From: Oegoconia quadripuncta
Taxonomy: Eukaryota > Arthropoda > Insecta > Lepidoptera > Autostichidae
Length of the DNA stretch: 64,000 nucleotides
Direction: 5' to 3'
Assembly: GCA_949316235.1 (NCBI GenBank)
Contig: OX438758.1
Location: 13,177,731-13,241,730, forward strand
How positions within the stretch are numbered: the stretch's first letter is position 1; every line of letters starts with the position of its first letter. Shown piece by piece: positions 12,303 to 22,891 of the stretch. The notes below the pieces were generated by a model that saw only the letters and a list, made by a program, of their open reading frames with translations, searched no databases and was not told the origin of the DNA. A program made the translations under genes and the position numbers.

Positions 12303-12715
12303 TTTACTTGACTACTTTTACTTGATTTGACAAAAATGAACTCGCTTCGATTCGTTTCATTAGTAATAAAAATGGTGGGCGCTACAAATTATTTTACACG
12401 ATGCAAGCAGTTATCCGACTTCAGAACGATCTGCATGCAGATGGCGATTATTACTTTGTGTTACCAACATTTTTGCTTCAACAAAAATATTTTTGTACAG
12501 GAAAGATATATAAAAAACGGGAAAATGAATAAGTTGACATTGTTTCAGTGATTTTTATGTATCTTTCTATTAGATGTACTAGGTCTTCGACCAAAATGTA
12601 ACAAGTCCTTTATATGGAACCCATACAAACATGAATTATCGAAACTGAAGTGAAGTGGAAATTGCTGAATATTGTTGATGTTATTTTTTTTTATTGTTTG
12701 TTTTTTTTTAATAAT

Positions 12716-12952
12716 AAATAATAATAAATAAATATCCTTAGACCTACACACAGCACCATCTAGTTCCACAGTAAGCAACTATAGGCTTGTGTTGTGGACA
12801 CCAGATACTTATTATAAATGAAAACATCCATAACTCGGCTACACATGTCCATATTCATCACACAAACATATGCCCCTAGCGGGATTCGAACCCGCAACCT
12901 TTTGGTGTAGTGGTCAGAGTTGCTAATCACTACTCTAAACAGGTCGTCAAAC
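12716..12952 (-). mobile_element. SINE-2, full length
   Basis: AATAAATATCC start, GCACCATCTAGTTCCACAGT, B box GGTTCGAATCCCGC on the minus strand, and the head at CTCTAAACAGGTCGTC. Confidence 0.84.
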
Positions 12953-13258
12953 ACTTGCCTCTATTATCTGAGTTCAATTTCTCGAATATGTACACGACTT
13001 CGAAGTTTCGAGATAAAGGGCTAAACAGAGAAGTGCAGTCTTATGTACAATTAGCATCGATACAATGACAAGTTGCCTATCGGATAATGATAATTAGTTT
13101 CGTGTCCAAAGTAACAGTCCCAGATCAGATCCAGTATTTTAAAAGGTTTGACGTAATCGACATGCCAAATCGAATATCCATTTAGAATGAGGGCCCAGAA
13201 AGACAAAGAAGATACGTTGACCATAAATTTAAGTAGCCCCCCAAAAGTCTACTTTCGA

Positions 13259-13502
13259 TTTTTTTTATGCACAACGTGTTAGCACTTAACCTCAATTACA
13301 CCTGATGTTAAGAGAAGATGAGGCCGAAGGTGGTAGCGTACTGACCCGGAAACCCCATCTTATTTGGAGAACTGGCTATCTTATCTCTGACAACCGGAAC
13401 ACAACAATGCTGTTAACATTGCTGTTTGGCGGCAGATTTAGATAAAATGGTGGTAGCTAGCCAGGCGGACATTTAAAATGCCCTGCCACCAACAAAACTA
13501 AG
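13259..13502 (-). mobile_element. SINE-1, head missing
   Basis: Poly(T)ATGCACAACGTG through CCTGCCACCAACAAAACTAA, truncated before the B box. Confidence 0.8.
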
Positions 13503-13609
13503 CGTTCAATTAGTACTATCTGAAAGACGGCTATGATGACATTTCCACGCAGCACATCACATCAACAGCCTAAAGTAATGCAATGTTGGATCTTTGTCAT
13601 AGCACAATT

Positions 13610-13795
13610 TTCATCACATTTAATGTCAAGATGTGCCCGGTTGGCGATAGCAAATTTTTTGCTCCCCGTTGTGTGTTGTGTTCCGGTTGTCAGTGATAAA
13701 ATAGCCAGTCCACCAAATAGGATGGGGTTTCCGGGTCAGTACACTTCCACCTTCGGCCTCATCTTCACTTAACGTCACATCACACAAAAAAGGTG
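13610..13795 (+). mobile_element. SINE-1 3' half
   Basis: GTGTTCCGGTTGTCAGTGAT through CATCTTCACTTAACGTCACA, followed by a short A run. The head is missing. Confidence 0.65.
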
Positions 13796-13799
13796 GAAG

Positions 13800-14506
13800 A
13801 ACCAAAAGTATAATGTATGTATCAAGTCTGATAGCCGTCACTTTTTCACAATTTCGCATGGTGACTTTCTGACGTTCCGACATGGAGTGCGAAGGTTATA
13901 TGATGAATCGAGGATAAGCAAAGTAGAATCACACTTTATAGGAATTCGGAAACTGAGTGACGATGTACCGACTTTATATTTCGTGTACATTATGTTTATT
14001 TGTTGTTTTCAAAAATCCAAAACCTCTGTAAGAAGCTTATGGAAATAAATGAATACATGAATATGATATCAAACGAACTCGTGCATAAAATATATTCCCT
14101 GAACAAATACATAATTTGGACGAGCTTTTGTAAAAGTAAAATTACTAAAAAAAGACGGCCAATTAGTTGTAGGACACGTAGCAACTTATGGTTCTGTAGC
14201 GTCGAAAAGTGACTGCGCGAACATGATACTTTTAGTATCGGCGATTTAGTTGCTTTTCGGTAGCTCGATAAAGCGAGTAAACGATACACTCCGCAATATT
14301 TAAAACCCAGGCGGGGTTGCCCGGCCTTGTGCTGGATGTATCTTAGTAATGCGTGGTCTTTTTTTTTTATTTTAACACGTTCCGGTGCACAACCCGCCTC
14401 TTAACGTTATAATAATAAAACTTCTATTGTGTCTGATGATCTGTCCTGGAACGTGTTGAAGACTAAACTAATACTAATCATATTTAACTTTTAGCACAGT
14501 AATTTA
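13800..14506. other. unassigned intron sequence
   Basis: Two overlapping short ORFs (14000-14289) on opposite strands have no recognisable domain. Confidence 0.4.
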
Positions 14507-14769
14507 GGAGGTCCGGGTTCGATTTCCAGGCAGGCCAAGTACCAATGAGTTTTTAAATTTAATTTAATTACTTATGTGCATTTAATCAACTGATCTTAAA
14601 CGGTGAAGGAAAACATCGTGAAGAAACTGGCATGCCTGAGAAATAATTCAAAGGCATGTGAAGTCCGCAACCCGCATTTGGCCAGCGTGGTGGACTATGG
14701 CCCATACTCCCGCATATACGAGGGAAGGCCTATATCCCTGCAGTTGGGATGTTTACAGGCTGATGATAA
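14507..14769 (+). mobile_element. SINE-3, head partly missing
   Basis: GGTCCGGGTTCGATTTCCAG, CGGTGAAGGAAAACATCGTG and CCTGCAGTTGGGATGTTTAC, ending in GATGATAATGA. Confidence 0.75.
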
Positions 14770-15054
14770 TGACAGTATTTTGGTGTATTTCTGTGATATC
14801 ATAGTCATTCGGATTTTAAATTTTAAAACCATATGTTTTATATTTAAGAGTTTAAGGGGATAGATTTCTAGCCATGTTTGAATGAAAACGGGTACGTCCT
14901 TTCGACGATATTTATCATTAATGCAGTTGGTAAGATTTTTAAATCGCTTGTATTGTGGGAGGATTTTCTACATAACGTCACGACCTTTATCCCAAATGTA
15001 TGTATGTAGTATGAGTTTACAATAGAAATAACATAATATTTACATAATTACAAA

Positions 15055-15225
15055 ACATGTATCGCGTCCAGCTCTCCCACCTTGGGCATTGTCCCCAACA
15101 CACTGGCTGCATTGCCCCGCTGAATAGCTAGGCTTAATCTTTGAGCGAAAAAAGAGGTGGTTACCTTTATCCCAAATAGGGTGGTCAGAGATATCCCAAA
15201 CAGTAGTGTTTGGGAGTTCCAAACA
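15055..15225 (-). pseudogene. LINE remnant related to 59150-59510
   Basis: On the minus strand it encodes a QRGNAASVLG-like block (CAGCGGGGCAATGCAGCC), preceded by TTTTTTCGCTCAAAGATTAA. It runs into the repeat described at 15160-15425. Confidence 0.5.
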
Positions 15226-15425
15226 TTAAAAGTTTAATGATTGAAACCACATCCACGGTTCACCTTGTGAAATATACAGTAATGCACACGTTAGGGGGTG
15301 AGCCCATCGCCGTGAAACGTGCAAAACTATAGATGATTTTTGATGGAAAGTGCCTTAGTCGCTTTTACGACACCCACGGGAAGAAACGGGTTGGTTCTAC
15401 TCTATTTGAGTGCCAAAACCACACA
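15160..15425 (-). repeat. interspersed repeat with GTAAAAGGCGACTA-type core
   Basis: Shared pieces are CCCAAATAGGGTGGTCAGAG, CACGGTTCACCTTGTGAAAT, GTCGCTTTTACGACACCCAC and GAAGAAACGGGTTGGTTCTA. Other copies lie at 2440-2680, 46744-47000 and 27850-28030, with short pieces at 1325-1370 and 14960-14998. Confidence 0.6.
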
Positions 15426-15456
15426 GCACATGAGTTTTCTAGGATTTCCATTTATA

Positions 15457-15789
15457 CAGAGTGAATTTGAATTCGTGTATTTCCCGTTAACCAATGAAGC
15501 CACTTTTGATTAAGAACTTCTTTCCCTAAGGAACTATAGTCGAAATCGATCAAAAAATTACCACCTTTGTATGGAAGTGAAAAAGGAAAGGAAGCAAAAG
15601 AGGTATGTCAGGATCGTAGCAAGTGGAAGTCTATGTACTCTGCCTAACCCTACGGGAAACAGGCGTGACTTATACATATGTATGGAAGTCCAACAATTTT
15701 CGGCTGAATTCGGCTATGGTTGCTAGTGGAAACTTGTTCGTAGTCAGGAGTGGAGTCACCAGGAATTACACGAATTACATTTCGCCCTG
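15457..15789. mobile_element. 333-bp MITE with long degenerate inverted repeats
   Basis: Left arm CAGAGTGAATTTGAATTCGT to about 15560; right arm (reversed) CAGGGCGAAATGTAATTCGT. Arms share AATTC, AACTTCTTTCC/AAGTTTCC and the TATAGTCGAA-like block. TA precedes the left end. Confidence 0.68.
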
Positions 15790-16143
15790 CAGTAATGTCG
15801 TCTGTTAATACAATCGTGTTACATACCTACGATCTGAGTTTAAACAAAAACACTGCTAAGAGAAAATAAACAAAATACTCAACAAAAGAGAAGTTTGTAC
15901 AGAAAAGTTTTTATGTACTCGCAGGAAGCGGTTTCGACGAGCAATAATTAACCCGTCTTCAGGATATTGGGTAATTCAACTTTTTTGCGGGTGGATTTGA
16001 AAGAGTAACTTCCCAATTTAGAGCTCTCCAGTTATTTAAATGTTTAAAATACTTAAAGCCAAAATTTTCAAAATAATTTAATAAATAAATGTGTTAACCT
16101 ACCACCTGCATCCCCTGGCACAATAATTTCGAACATCACATCA

Positions 16144-16932
16144 TTGCTTTTTGATCAATCACTTCACAACATGGATCTTGAGACTCAGTTCAACAAAAAT
16201 ATGGAAAACATTGAGAGCCTGGCGGCAATGTTCAGCACACGCATGGATGAGTTTGAGAAAAACCTACAGCAGCAGCAGTCCTCCTCATCATCGTCAGTAG
16301 CTCCACAGACAGTGAAGGCACTGTCCTTGGACTACATTAGCTTCAAAACGTTTGTCTGTGAGGCTTTTTCCATGTTGAAGAGACAATTGGAGGTGCTTCA
16401 TCAGAGCTTAGATCGTGCAGAAAGTCATTCACGGCGGAAGGTACTTCTTTTTCATGGCATCACAGAGGGCAACGATGAAGATTTAAATGGTAAGGTGCAC
16501 AAAATTATATGCGACCAAATGAAGCTAAGTGTGGTTGTACCCTCTGACTTAGAAGTTTGTCATCGCCTGGGCGCTAAAAAAGATCAAGCCAGGCCTGTGT
16601 TGGTACGCTTTACTGGCCTAAAGAGTCGCTCGACAGTATGGAATGCCAAAAGCTCGTTAAAAGGCTCCAAAGTCGCTATTACCGAGTTTTTGACTAAATC
16701 ACGACAGGAAGTTTTCGTAGCTGGCAGGAAGCACTTTGGCATGAAGCACTGCTGGTCCTCAGATGGTGTAATTGTTATTCTTCTGCCTGACAAGACGCGT
16801 AGGAAAATTATTACTATGCACGAACTCCGTCGACTTCAGTCGCAGTTTCCAACACCGGCGAGAATAGTTGACCAGCAAACGGATAAGGCCCAACGACTCG
16901 GCTCCGGAAGGAACACGGCAAGCAACAAGTAA
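16144..16932 (+). CDS. LINE ORF1 protein (nucleic-acid-binding, no zinc knuckle)
   Basis: This 262-aa ORF lies 574 bp upstream of the EN-RT ORF. The N-terminal third (about residues 10-60) is helical and glutamine- and serine-rich, and plausibly forms a coiled coil. From about residue 95 it reads RKVLLFHGI, then EVCHRLGAKK and ARPVLVRFTG, the pattern of the RRM-like ORF1 type common in insect LINEs. No CCHC knuckle is visible. ORF1 proteins coat the element's RNA and help carry it to the target site. The first ATG (16144) or the one at 16171 could be the start; the latter begins MDLETQ and has the better context. Identification rests on the position before ORF2 and the RRM-like pattern. Confidence 0.8.
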   Translation: MLFDQSLHNMDLETQFNKNMENIESLAAMFSTRMDEFEKNLQQQQSSSSSSVAPQTVKALSLDYISFKTFVCEAFSMLKRQLEVLHQSLDRAESHSRRKVLLFHGITEGNDEDLNGKVHKIICDQMKLSVVVPSDLEVCHRLGAKKDQARPVLVRFTGLKSRSTVWNAKSSLKGSKVAITEFLTKSRQEVFVAGRKHFGMKHCWSSDGVIVILLPDKTRRKIITMHELRRLQSQFPTPARIVDQQTDKAQRLGSGRNTASNK

Positions 16933-17506
16933 CCTCATGGTGGAGACTTTTGTGTTTTTTGGTTTTTGTTTCTCGAAAGTAGGTAGAATTCACGTTATCA
17001 TTTGTTTAAATTTCAGTTCACCTCTACTTATCAGGGTCTCTAAATATAGTAAACAAAGTAACAAGTTGACAATCGGTTGACATTTTAATGACATTGACAG
17101 CAGCAGTGGCGTTTAGAAAAGTAAGAGTATTATTTTATTAGTCAATGGAAACCTAATCCATACTGCCTTCTTTGATCGTTTTAGTGTACTTTCGAATTTT
17201 TACCTATCTGTCTTCATTAACTTTTATTGTTACCAAATGAAGCAAAATTAATATGTAGGTTGTGACGAGATTGTAAAAACGTATGATGTATATCCTACGC
17301 CTGTGGTGTGTGGGCACAATATACTCTCAGGTTGTTGTGTGCGCTTTCCACGTGCGTAGTTTCTTTATCTCACTAGCCAGCGGTCCTAGGTGGGTTATTT
17401 TGTGTTTACGTTTCACTATTTTATATATAGTTAGTTAGTTTAGTATATATAGGTATATATATATATACTTATATTTAGTTTATACTGATATTTTAATATT
17501 TATTTT

Positions 17507-20443
17507 ATGTCCATTACTTTGAATGACAGTTATTTTTCTTGCTCGTCTAGTGACTATGAAAGTGCTCTCAGTGACACTTCGGTGATCTCGGATGCTGGCC
17601 CTCTTGAGGACAAACTACAGTCTGTGTTCCATAATAGCTCCTCTTTTCTCAAACTTGTTCATATTAATGCTCAAAGCGTGATTGCACATTATTCGGACCT
17701 ACTTGCCTCTTTCAGCGACAGATCGGTGGACGGAATCCTGGTCTCAGAGTCCTGGTTGAAACCTTCTCTCCCCTCTACTCTTTGTTCTCTGCCAGGCTTC
17801 AGACTGTACCGCAATGACCGAACTGGCGCTGGATCTGGAGGGGTTTGTATTTATCTCCGCAGTCATATTCCTTGTGCTGTACTGAGTCAGTCTCCTAGTG
17901 AATACTCGGGGTCTATGGAGTACCTGTTCTTGGTTATCACTCTGCACCACACTAAAATCCTACTGGGTGTTGTATACAGCCCTAATGATAAAGTCAACTA
18001 CTTTGATTCTTTTGAAGCTAATCTTGAGAAGCTTAGTCCGCTGTATGACCACATTATCATTATGGGCGATTTCAATACATGCTTACATAAAAATGATCAT
18101 AGGTCTCATAAACTACTGAACCTGGTTACTTCGGTCAATTTACAGGTACTCCCGCTATCGCCTACACACCACTCCCCCAATAGTAAGCCCTCATTAATCG
18201 ACCTCATGTTTGTTTCCAAACTTGACTCTGTTATTTCTCACGGGCAAATGACAGCACCTTTTTCCTACCACGATTTATTATTCTTGTCATATAAGGTGCG
18301 CCCTCCGAAACGTAGAAGCAGGGTGATTGTGCAGCGAAACTTTAGGTGCATGGATTTGGATCGCTTGAGGGAGGATGCGGGGAATATTGACTGGTCGCAG
18401 TTGTATTCAGCGGCTAACGTGGATGAGATGGTTAACTTATTTGTTTCGGCTTTAAATAATCTATTCGATCTTCACGCTCCCTTACGACCTGTCAGGGTGA
18501 AACATTGGCCTGCCCCCTGGCTCACGGCCGACATCAGAAAAGCCATGTCCAGGCGCGATAGAGCGAAGGCTAAATGGAAGACGTTTTCAGGTGAAGAGAA
18601 TCTTCGTAAGTATAAACAGCTGCGTAACCACTGTAACAGACTGTGTAGGGATGCCAAGCGTCGTTATATTCACTCGTCGCTTGAAGATATCTCACCTGCT
18701 CAAACCTGGAAATTTTTACGATCCTTAGGCGTGGGTCGGCACAAAGAATTGTTGGATGATGCGCTTGACGTAAGTGCCTTGAATTTGCATTTCTCTGCTT
18801 CCTCTACCGTTCTTAATGCCAGTACAAAGGCATCTTGTCTCTATAAACTGTCTCAATCACCTTTACCTGACTATGTTCCTTTCTCATTTCATCCTGTCAC
18901 GGAGACTGACGTTAAGAAGAGCATACTATCAATATCCACAAAGGCAGTGGGCAGTGATGGCGTGAGCCGTGACATGTTAATTCCCATTCTGGATTGCGTT
19001 GTGCCGATCATCACTCACATTGTTAACGTCTCACTAGCATCCAACGTATTTCCTACATCATGGAAAAAGGCTCACGTTATCCCCCTGCCTAAAACGTCTA
19101 ATCCCATATCCCCATCCCAATTTCGTCCTATCTCCATTCTCCCCATCCTATCTAAAGTGCTAGAAAGTGCAGTCCATAAACAGCTCCATTCTTTTCTTTC
19201 TCATAGTGATCTTCTCAGCCCTTATCAATCCGGTTTTCGTCCCTTCCACGGAACAGTGAGTGCACTGCTGAATGTCACAGATGACATTCGCTTGGCGATG
19301 GACAATAAAAAACTCACCATCATCTCTTTACTAGACTTCAGCAGTGCCTTCAATTCCGTGGATTTCGACATACTTCTAGGTATCCTTCACTCTATCGGCA
19401 TTGCCCCTGCGGTGCTCAATTGGTTTGACTCCTACCTTCGAGGTCGCCAGCAATGTGTCAAAACAGAGATCTCAGCCTCTGAATGGTCAACTTTATCTGC
19501 TGGTGTACCTCAGGGTGGTGTTCTCTCCCCATTGCTTTTTTCTATTTTTATTAATCAAATAACTAAAGTACTCTCCTCGTCCTATCACTTATACGCAGAT
19601 GACGTGCAAATTTATAGGCATTTCTCAATCTCTGAAGCTATTAACACCATCGCTGAGGTTAATGCTGATCTTGCCGTAATTGGGAACTGGGCGCGCGAAT
19701 TTGGACTTGCGGTAAATCCAATAAAGTCGCAAGTGATTATCATAGGTAGTAGTCGTTTGAGGAATCAGCTTAACCTAAGTCAGTTGCCCCAGGTTTTTTA
19801 TGACGGCGTCCCCATTCCGTACACTGATACTGTTAAAAATCTAGGCCTTATTATTGACGGGAACTTGTCTTGGTCTGCGCACGTCAACAATGTTAGTAGT
19901 CGTATACATTACTCGTACCACTCTCTCAAGCGACTCCAGAATTTCCTCCCATCTAAAACCAAGCTCCTGCTTGCTCAGACGCTCTTGCTGCCTCTCCTGG
20001 ACTATGCGGATGTTTGCTTCCTGGACGCTACGGAGGAGCTACTTAACAAGCTGGAGCGGTTACAAAATCTGGCCATCAGGTTTATATTCGGCCTGCGTAA
20101 GTTCGACCACATTTCAGAATTTCGTACGCGGTTGAAATGGCTTCCCATTCGACTCCGTCGAAAGGTACACATTTTGACCCTTCTTTTTAAAACTCTCAGT
20201 AATTCCGCTGCCCCTGAATATCTTCGTTCTCGGTTCCAGTTGTTACCCCAATCCCGCCCCAAACGGGCATGCGTTACTAAGACCCTGGACTATCCCCTAG
20301 CTAACTCTAAATTCTTTTTTAATTCTTTTACCGTGTATGCTGCTCGGCTGTGGAATGATCTTCCTGCAGACATTCGAGAGAGCCCTACACCACCAGTTTT
20401 CAAAAAGCGCTTAAAAGAACACTACCTGTCGCAATTGGCATAA
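17507..20443 (+). CDS. LINE ORF2: APE-type endonuclease plus reverse transcriptase, intact
   Basis: This is a 978-aa ORF. The endonuclease spans about residues 45-265 and keeps its catalytic set: N54 in VHINAQS, E81 in SESWL, D188 and N190 in MGDFNT, and H255 in SYHDLL. The reverse transcriptase lies at about 470-760, with FRPISILP, LLDFSSAF (first catalytic Asp near 610), GVPQGGVLSPLLF and LYADD (696-699). The C-terminal thumb region contains LLDYADVCF and ends with RLWNDLPADIRESPTPPVFKK-type sequence, typical of LINE C termini. There is no RNase H domain and no C-terminal zinc finger. The protein would nick target DNA and prime reverse transcription there. No frameshift or stop is present, so this copy could be competent. 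Whether it is expressed cannot be seen. Confidence 0.95.
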   Translation: MSITLNDSYFSCSSSDYESALSDTSVISDAGPLEDKLQSVFHNSSSFLKLVHINAQSVIAHYSDLLASFSDRSVDGILVSESWLKPSLPSTLCSLPGFRLYRNDRTGAGSGGVCIYLRSHIPCAVLSQSPSEYSGSMEYLFLVITLHHTKILLGVVYSPNDKVNYFDSFEANLEKLSPLYDHIIIMGDFNTCLHKNDHRSHKLLNLVTSVNLQVLPLSPTHHSPNSKPSLIDLMFVSKLDSVISHGQMTAPFSYHDLLFLSYKVRPPKRRSRVIVQRNFRCMDLDRLREDAGNIDWSQLYSAANVDEMVNLFVSALNNLFDLHAPLRPVRVKHWPAPWLTADIRKAMSRRDRAKAKWKTFSGEENLRKYKQLRNHCNRLCRDAKRRYIHSSLEDISPAQTWKFLRSLGVGRHKELLDDALDVSALNLHFSASSTVLNASTKASCLYKLSQSPLPDYVPFSFHPVTETDVKKSILSISTKAVGSDGVSRDMLIPILDCVVPIITHIVNVSLASNVFPTSWKKAHVIPLPKTSNPISPSQFRPISILPILSKVLESAVHKQLHSFLSHSDLLSPYQSGFRPFHGTVSALLNVTDDIRLAMDNKKLTIISLLDFSSAFNSVDFDILLGILHSIGIAPAVLNWFDSYLRGRQQCVKTEISASEWSTLSAGVPQGGVLSPLLFSIFINQITKVLSSSYHLYADDVQIYRHFSISEAINTIAEVNADLAVIGNWAREFGLAVNPIKSQVIIIGSSRLRNQLNLSQLPQVFYDGVPIPYTDTVKNLGLIIDGNLSWSAHVNNVSSRIHYSYHSLKRLQNFLPSKTKLLLAQTLLLPLLDYADVCFLDATEELLNKLERLQNLAIRFIFGLRKFDHISEFRTRLKWLPIRLRRKVHILTLLFKTLSNSAAPEYLRSRFQLLPQSRPKRACVTKTLDYPLANSKFFFNSFTVYAARLWNDLPADIRESPTPPVFKKRLKEHYLSQLA

Positions 20444-20668
20444 GAAGTAATGTTATTATATTGATATTTATATAATATATTAATTATATATCTGATTAAA
20501 TGTTTTATTTAGGTTTATTTAGTATTATATTCATGTAGTTATATTTAGTTATTTACAAGTATTAATGTATTATAGACTTTTTTTTTTACTTAATCACCAT
20601 TGCGTTGTACGCCTTTTTTTATTCCCCGTTATACACTCTCTAACCGCTTATAGGGTTGGCTGGAAGAG

Positions 20669-20683
20669 ATCTCTCTTAGAGAT
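20669..20683 (+). other. 3' UTR hairpin of the LINE (stem ATCTCT/AGAGAT)
   Basis: A perfect 6-bp stem with a CTT loop lies about 75 bp from the 3' end. The same hairpin recurs at homologous places at 29268-29282, 63709-63724 and, antisense, at 7555-7569, 47970-47984 and 56837-56851. LINE reverse transcriptases are known to recognise 3' hairpins, so a priming role is likely. Confidence 0.65.
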
Positions 20684-20757
20684 AAGCTCACCTTTGTATC
20701 TTTGTATCTGACAATTGTATCTTTTGTGTTTATTTGCAATAAAGAAAGAATAATTCA

Positions 20758-21514
20758 AGAGGTAGTTTGGGCGGTCATTTGCCTCGGATGCCTTAGTTAA
20801 GCCACGGGTGGCTTATTACGGTACTAAAGCAACAAGTTGGCGGCAAAACAGAATAAAAACACAGTTTTTATTATGGAAATAAGAATAATAAAAGAAGAAA
20901 GAATTTTCTTGAATTTGAGACACTCATCAATAGCTTCACACGTCCCTACTGTTGGGGAACAGCCTCCTCTCCCTCGGAGTCGATATGTGCCAGAATCCAT
21001 CACCTGACAGTTAGTCTTTTTAAGTCACCCATGCACTTGGCTTAAGGACAGCTTTCAATGTGGGATCGACGATTTAACGTGTCCTCAGAAGCACGGAAAC
21101 ACTGAAAATGCAACTAGTGATCACTCATCCGAGGACTCACTGCGTCAGACAATGTTTAACTTCGCTAATCGAAGATGAATGGTGAATGAGACTGTGCCGC
21201 GATTGTTACGTCACTAAATATCATAAGTGTGAAAATTTAGATGTTAGTCACTTGTTAAAAGGCTGAATGAATTTGGATCAAATTTGCTACACATAAGAAC
21301 TATGTCTTTGTGGGGAAACGATAATGTAGAGCTTAATTGAACCCCCAAAAATTGGCAAAACAAAATTTATCGATCTTTATCGGTTTTAGAAAACCCTTGA
21401 AACCAAAGTTACTTAGAAATAAGTGCGATTACTTTGATCATGCAAATTGTAATTACTGTTGGCGTAGAACTAAAGAATATTTGTGTTGTATTCTTCTTTA
21501 CAATTGTAGTAAAA
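20758..21514. other. unassigned intron sequence
   Basis: Nothing recognisable between the LINE end and SINE-1. Confidence 0.4.
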
Positions 21515-22093
21515 CCGCCTCCGTGGCTCAATGGAAACAACATAGGGTTTACGAATCGGAGGTCGCGGGTGCGATCCCCAGCGGAGTACAGCTACAGAGT
21601 ACAGCGGAAATCAGCGTTGCAGTTATTAATACAACTGCAACTCATGCTGAGTGGAGACCTTTTGGCACCACTTTACGACACCGATTTCTAATCGATCTTA
21701 GGATTGAGATCGGGTTTATCTTTGTAATATAATTTTTAGCTGTGTATTAAGTATGTCATTGTTATTTTTTTCTCTCCGTTTTTGTTTAACTAATGTGTCG
21801 TCCAGTGTGTCAAATAAACGTTTTCTATTCTATTCTACATGTTTAGTATTCGCGTTTGGTTGGTGGTACTGCAATTCAAATACCCGCCTGGCTAGCTACC
21901 ACCGTCTTATCTAAGTCTACCGCCATACACCAATGTTCATAGCATTGTTGTGTTCCGCTTGTCAGAGATAAGAAAGCTAGTCCCCCAAATAAGATGGGTT
22001 TGCCGGGTCAGTACGCTTCCACATTCGGCCTCATCTTCACTTAACATCAGGTGAGATTAAGGTCAAGTGCTAACCCGTTGTGCATAAAAAAAA
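21515..22093 (+). mobile_element. SINE-1 (tRNA-headed), interrupted by a LINE tail
   Basis: The head reads CCGCCTCCGTGGCTCAATGG (A box) with B-box region GGTGCGATCCCC. The body is ...GGCTAGCTACCACC...GTGTTCCG...CATCTTCACTTAACATCAGG and ends GTTGTGCATAAAAAAAA. A 245-bp insert splits it at 21591-21835. Confidence 0.85.
21591..21835 (+). mobile_element. LINE-type 3' end inserted in SINE-1
   Basis: The insert ends with AATAAACG and (TTCTA)n. TACA lies before the insert (21587-21590) and after it (21836-21839), a likely short target duplication, since uninterrupted SINE-1 copies read GTACATG there once. Confidence 0.7.
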
Positions 22094-22493
22094 CAAATGG
22101 CTTTACTCATTTGGAGTCGAGAATCAATCAAAACTCAGAACATTTAGTGAGCCCTTGTATAACGAAACCACCGATCTGGGGTACTTCATTAATTAATACA
22201 AATATCTCCTTAACTTCGCTTAGAGATCGCATTACAAAATTAACAAAATCCTCCAACAGTAAATCAGAAGCGTTCTCAAAGATGAGATCTTGAGTACAGT
22301 TTTACAAAGAGATAATTAGAGGCCGTGTAAATCTGACCCACCTTACCTTAAGCTGTCGTATTATATTTTGTCGTAACAATAAAGACTTACTAAGTACGAT
22401 TAATCAAGTAGAATAGGCTTCTCGTTATAATAAACTTAATTTAAGAGGGTTTATGTAAAAAATGTAAGTACTAATAAATACTACCCGTATTCA

Positions 22494-22582
22494 AACATCT
22501 AGTATCCATAATACATGTCTAGTTGCTTAGTGTGGAACTAGATGGCGTTGTGTGTATATGAAAAGATATTTATTTATTTGTA
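22494..22582 (+). repeat. SINE-2 3' end fragment
   Basis: TAGTTGCTTAGTGTGGAACT and AGATGGCGTTGTGTGTATAT, ending in ATTTATTTATTT. Confidence 0.65.
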
Positions 22583-22891
22583 TTATGATCCCGGGTTGTT
22601 AGGTTTTATCTGATTCCGACCGTACAAGGTAAGTAGCAATAGAGAACTTTAAATTGACTTTAAGCATACTTACCCACAGATAAATGTTTACCCTTTGAAA
22701 CTGAGACGTTTCCCCCACGCAGTCTCTCAGCTACGTATTAAACTAAAGCGAACTTCAAGAGACAAAGTTTCGAAAAACTTTTATAAAAAGTAACCGAATA
22801 TTTAGTCAAAATAATTTCGACCATCTTGAAAATATCTTGCTTGTTAGGTGATATAGAAGGTATTATTTAAATAAATTTATAAATAACTATA

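Larger units (their letters stand above)
15950..20757 (+). mobile_element. non-LTR retrotransposon, apparently full coding capacity (CR1/L2-like)
   Basis: Two intact ORFs (16144-16932 and 17507-20443) are followed by a 3' UTR with a small hairpin (20669-20683) and an AATAAAG signal close to the end (about 20738). There are no LTRs. The 5' edge is a guess, because nothing marks it. Truncated relatives with the same tail occur elsewhere in the window. The LYADD motif and the hairpin tail suggest the CR1/L2 side of the LINE tree, not Jockey, but a phylogeny is needed. Confidence 0.8.

Noticed and set aside
12545..12778. Minus-strand 77-aa ORF and similar ones at 45436-45669
   Set aside because: They share MLxVELDGAVC only because both read through SINE-2 3' ends.
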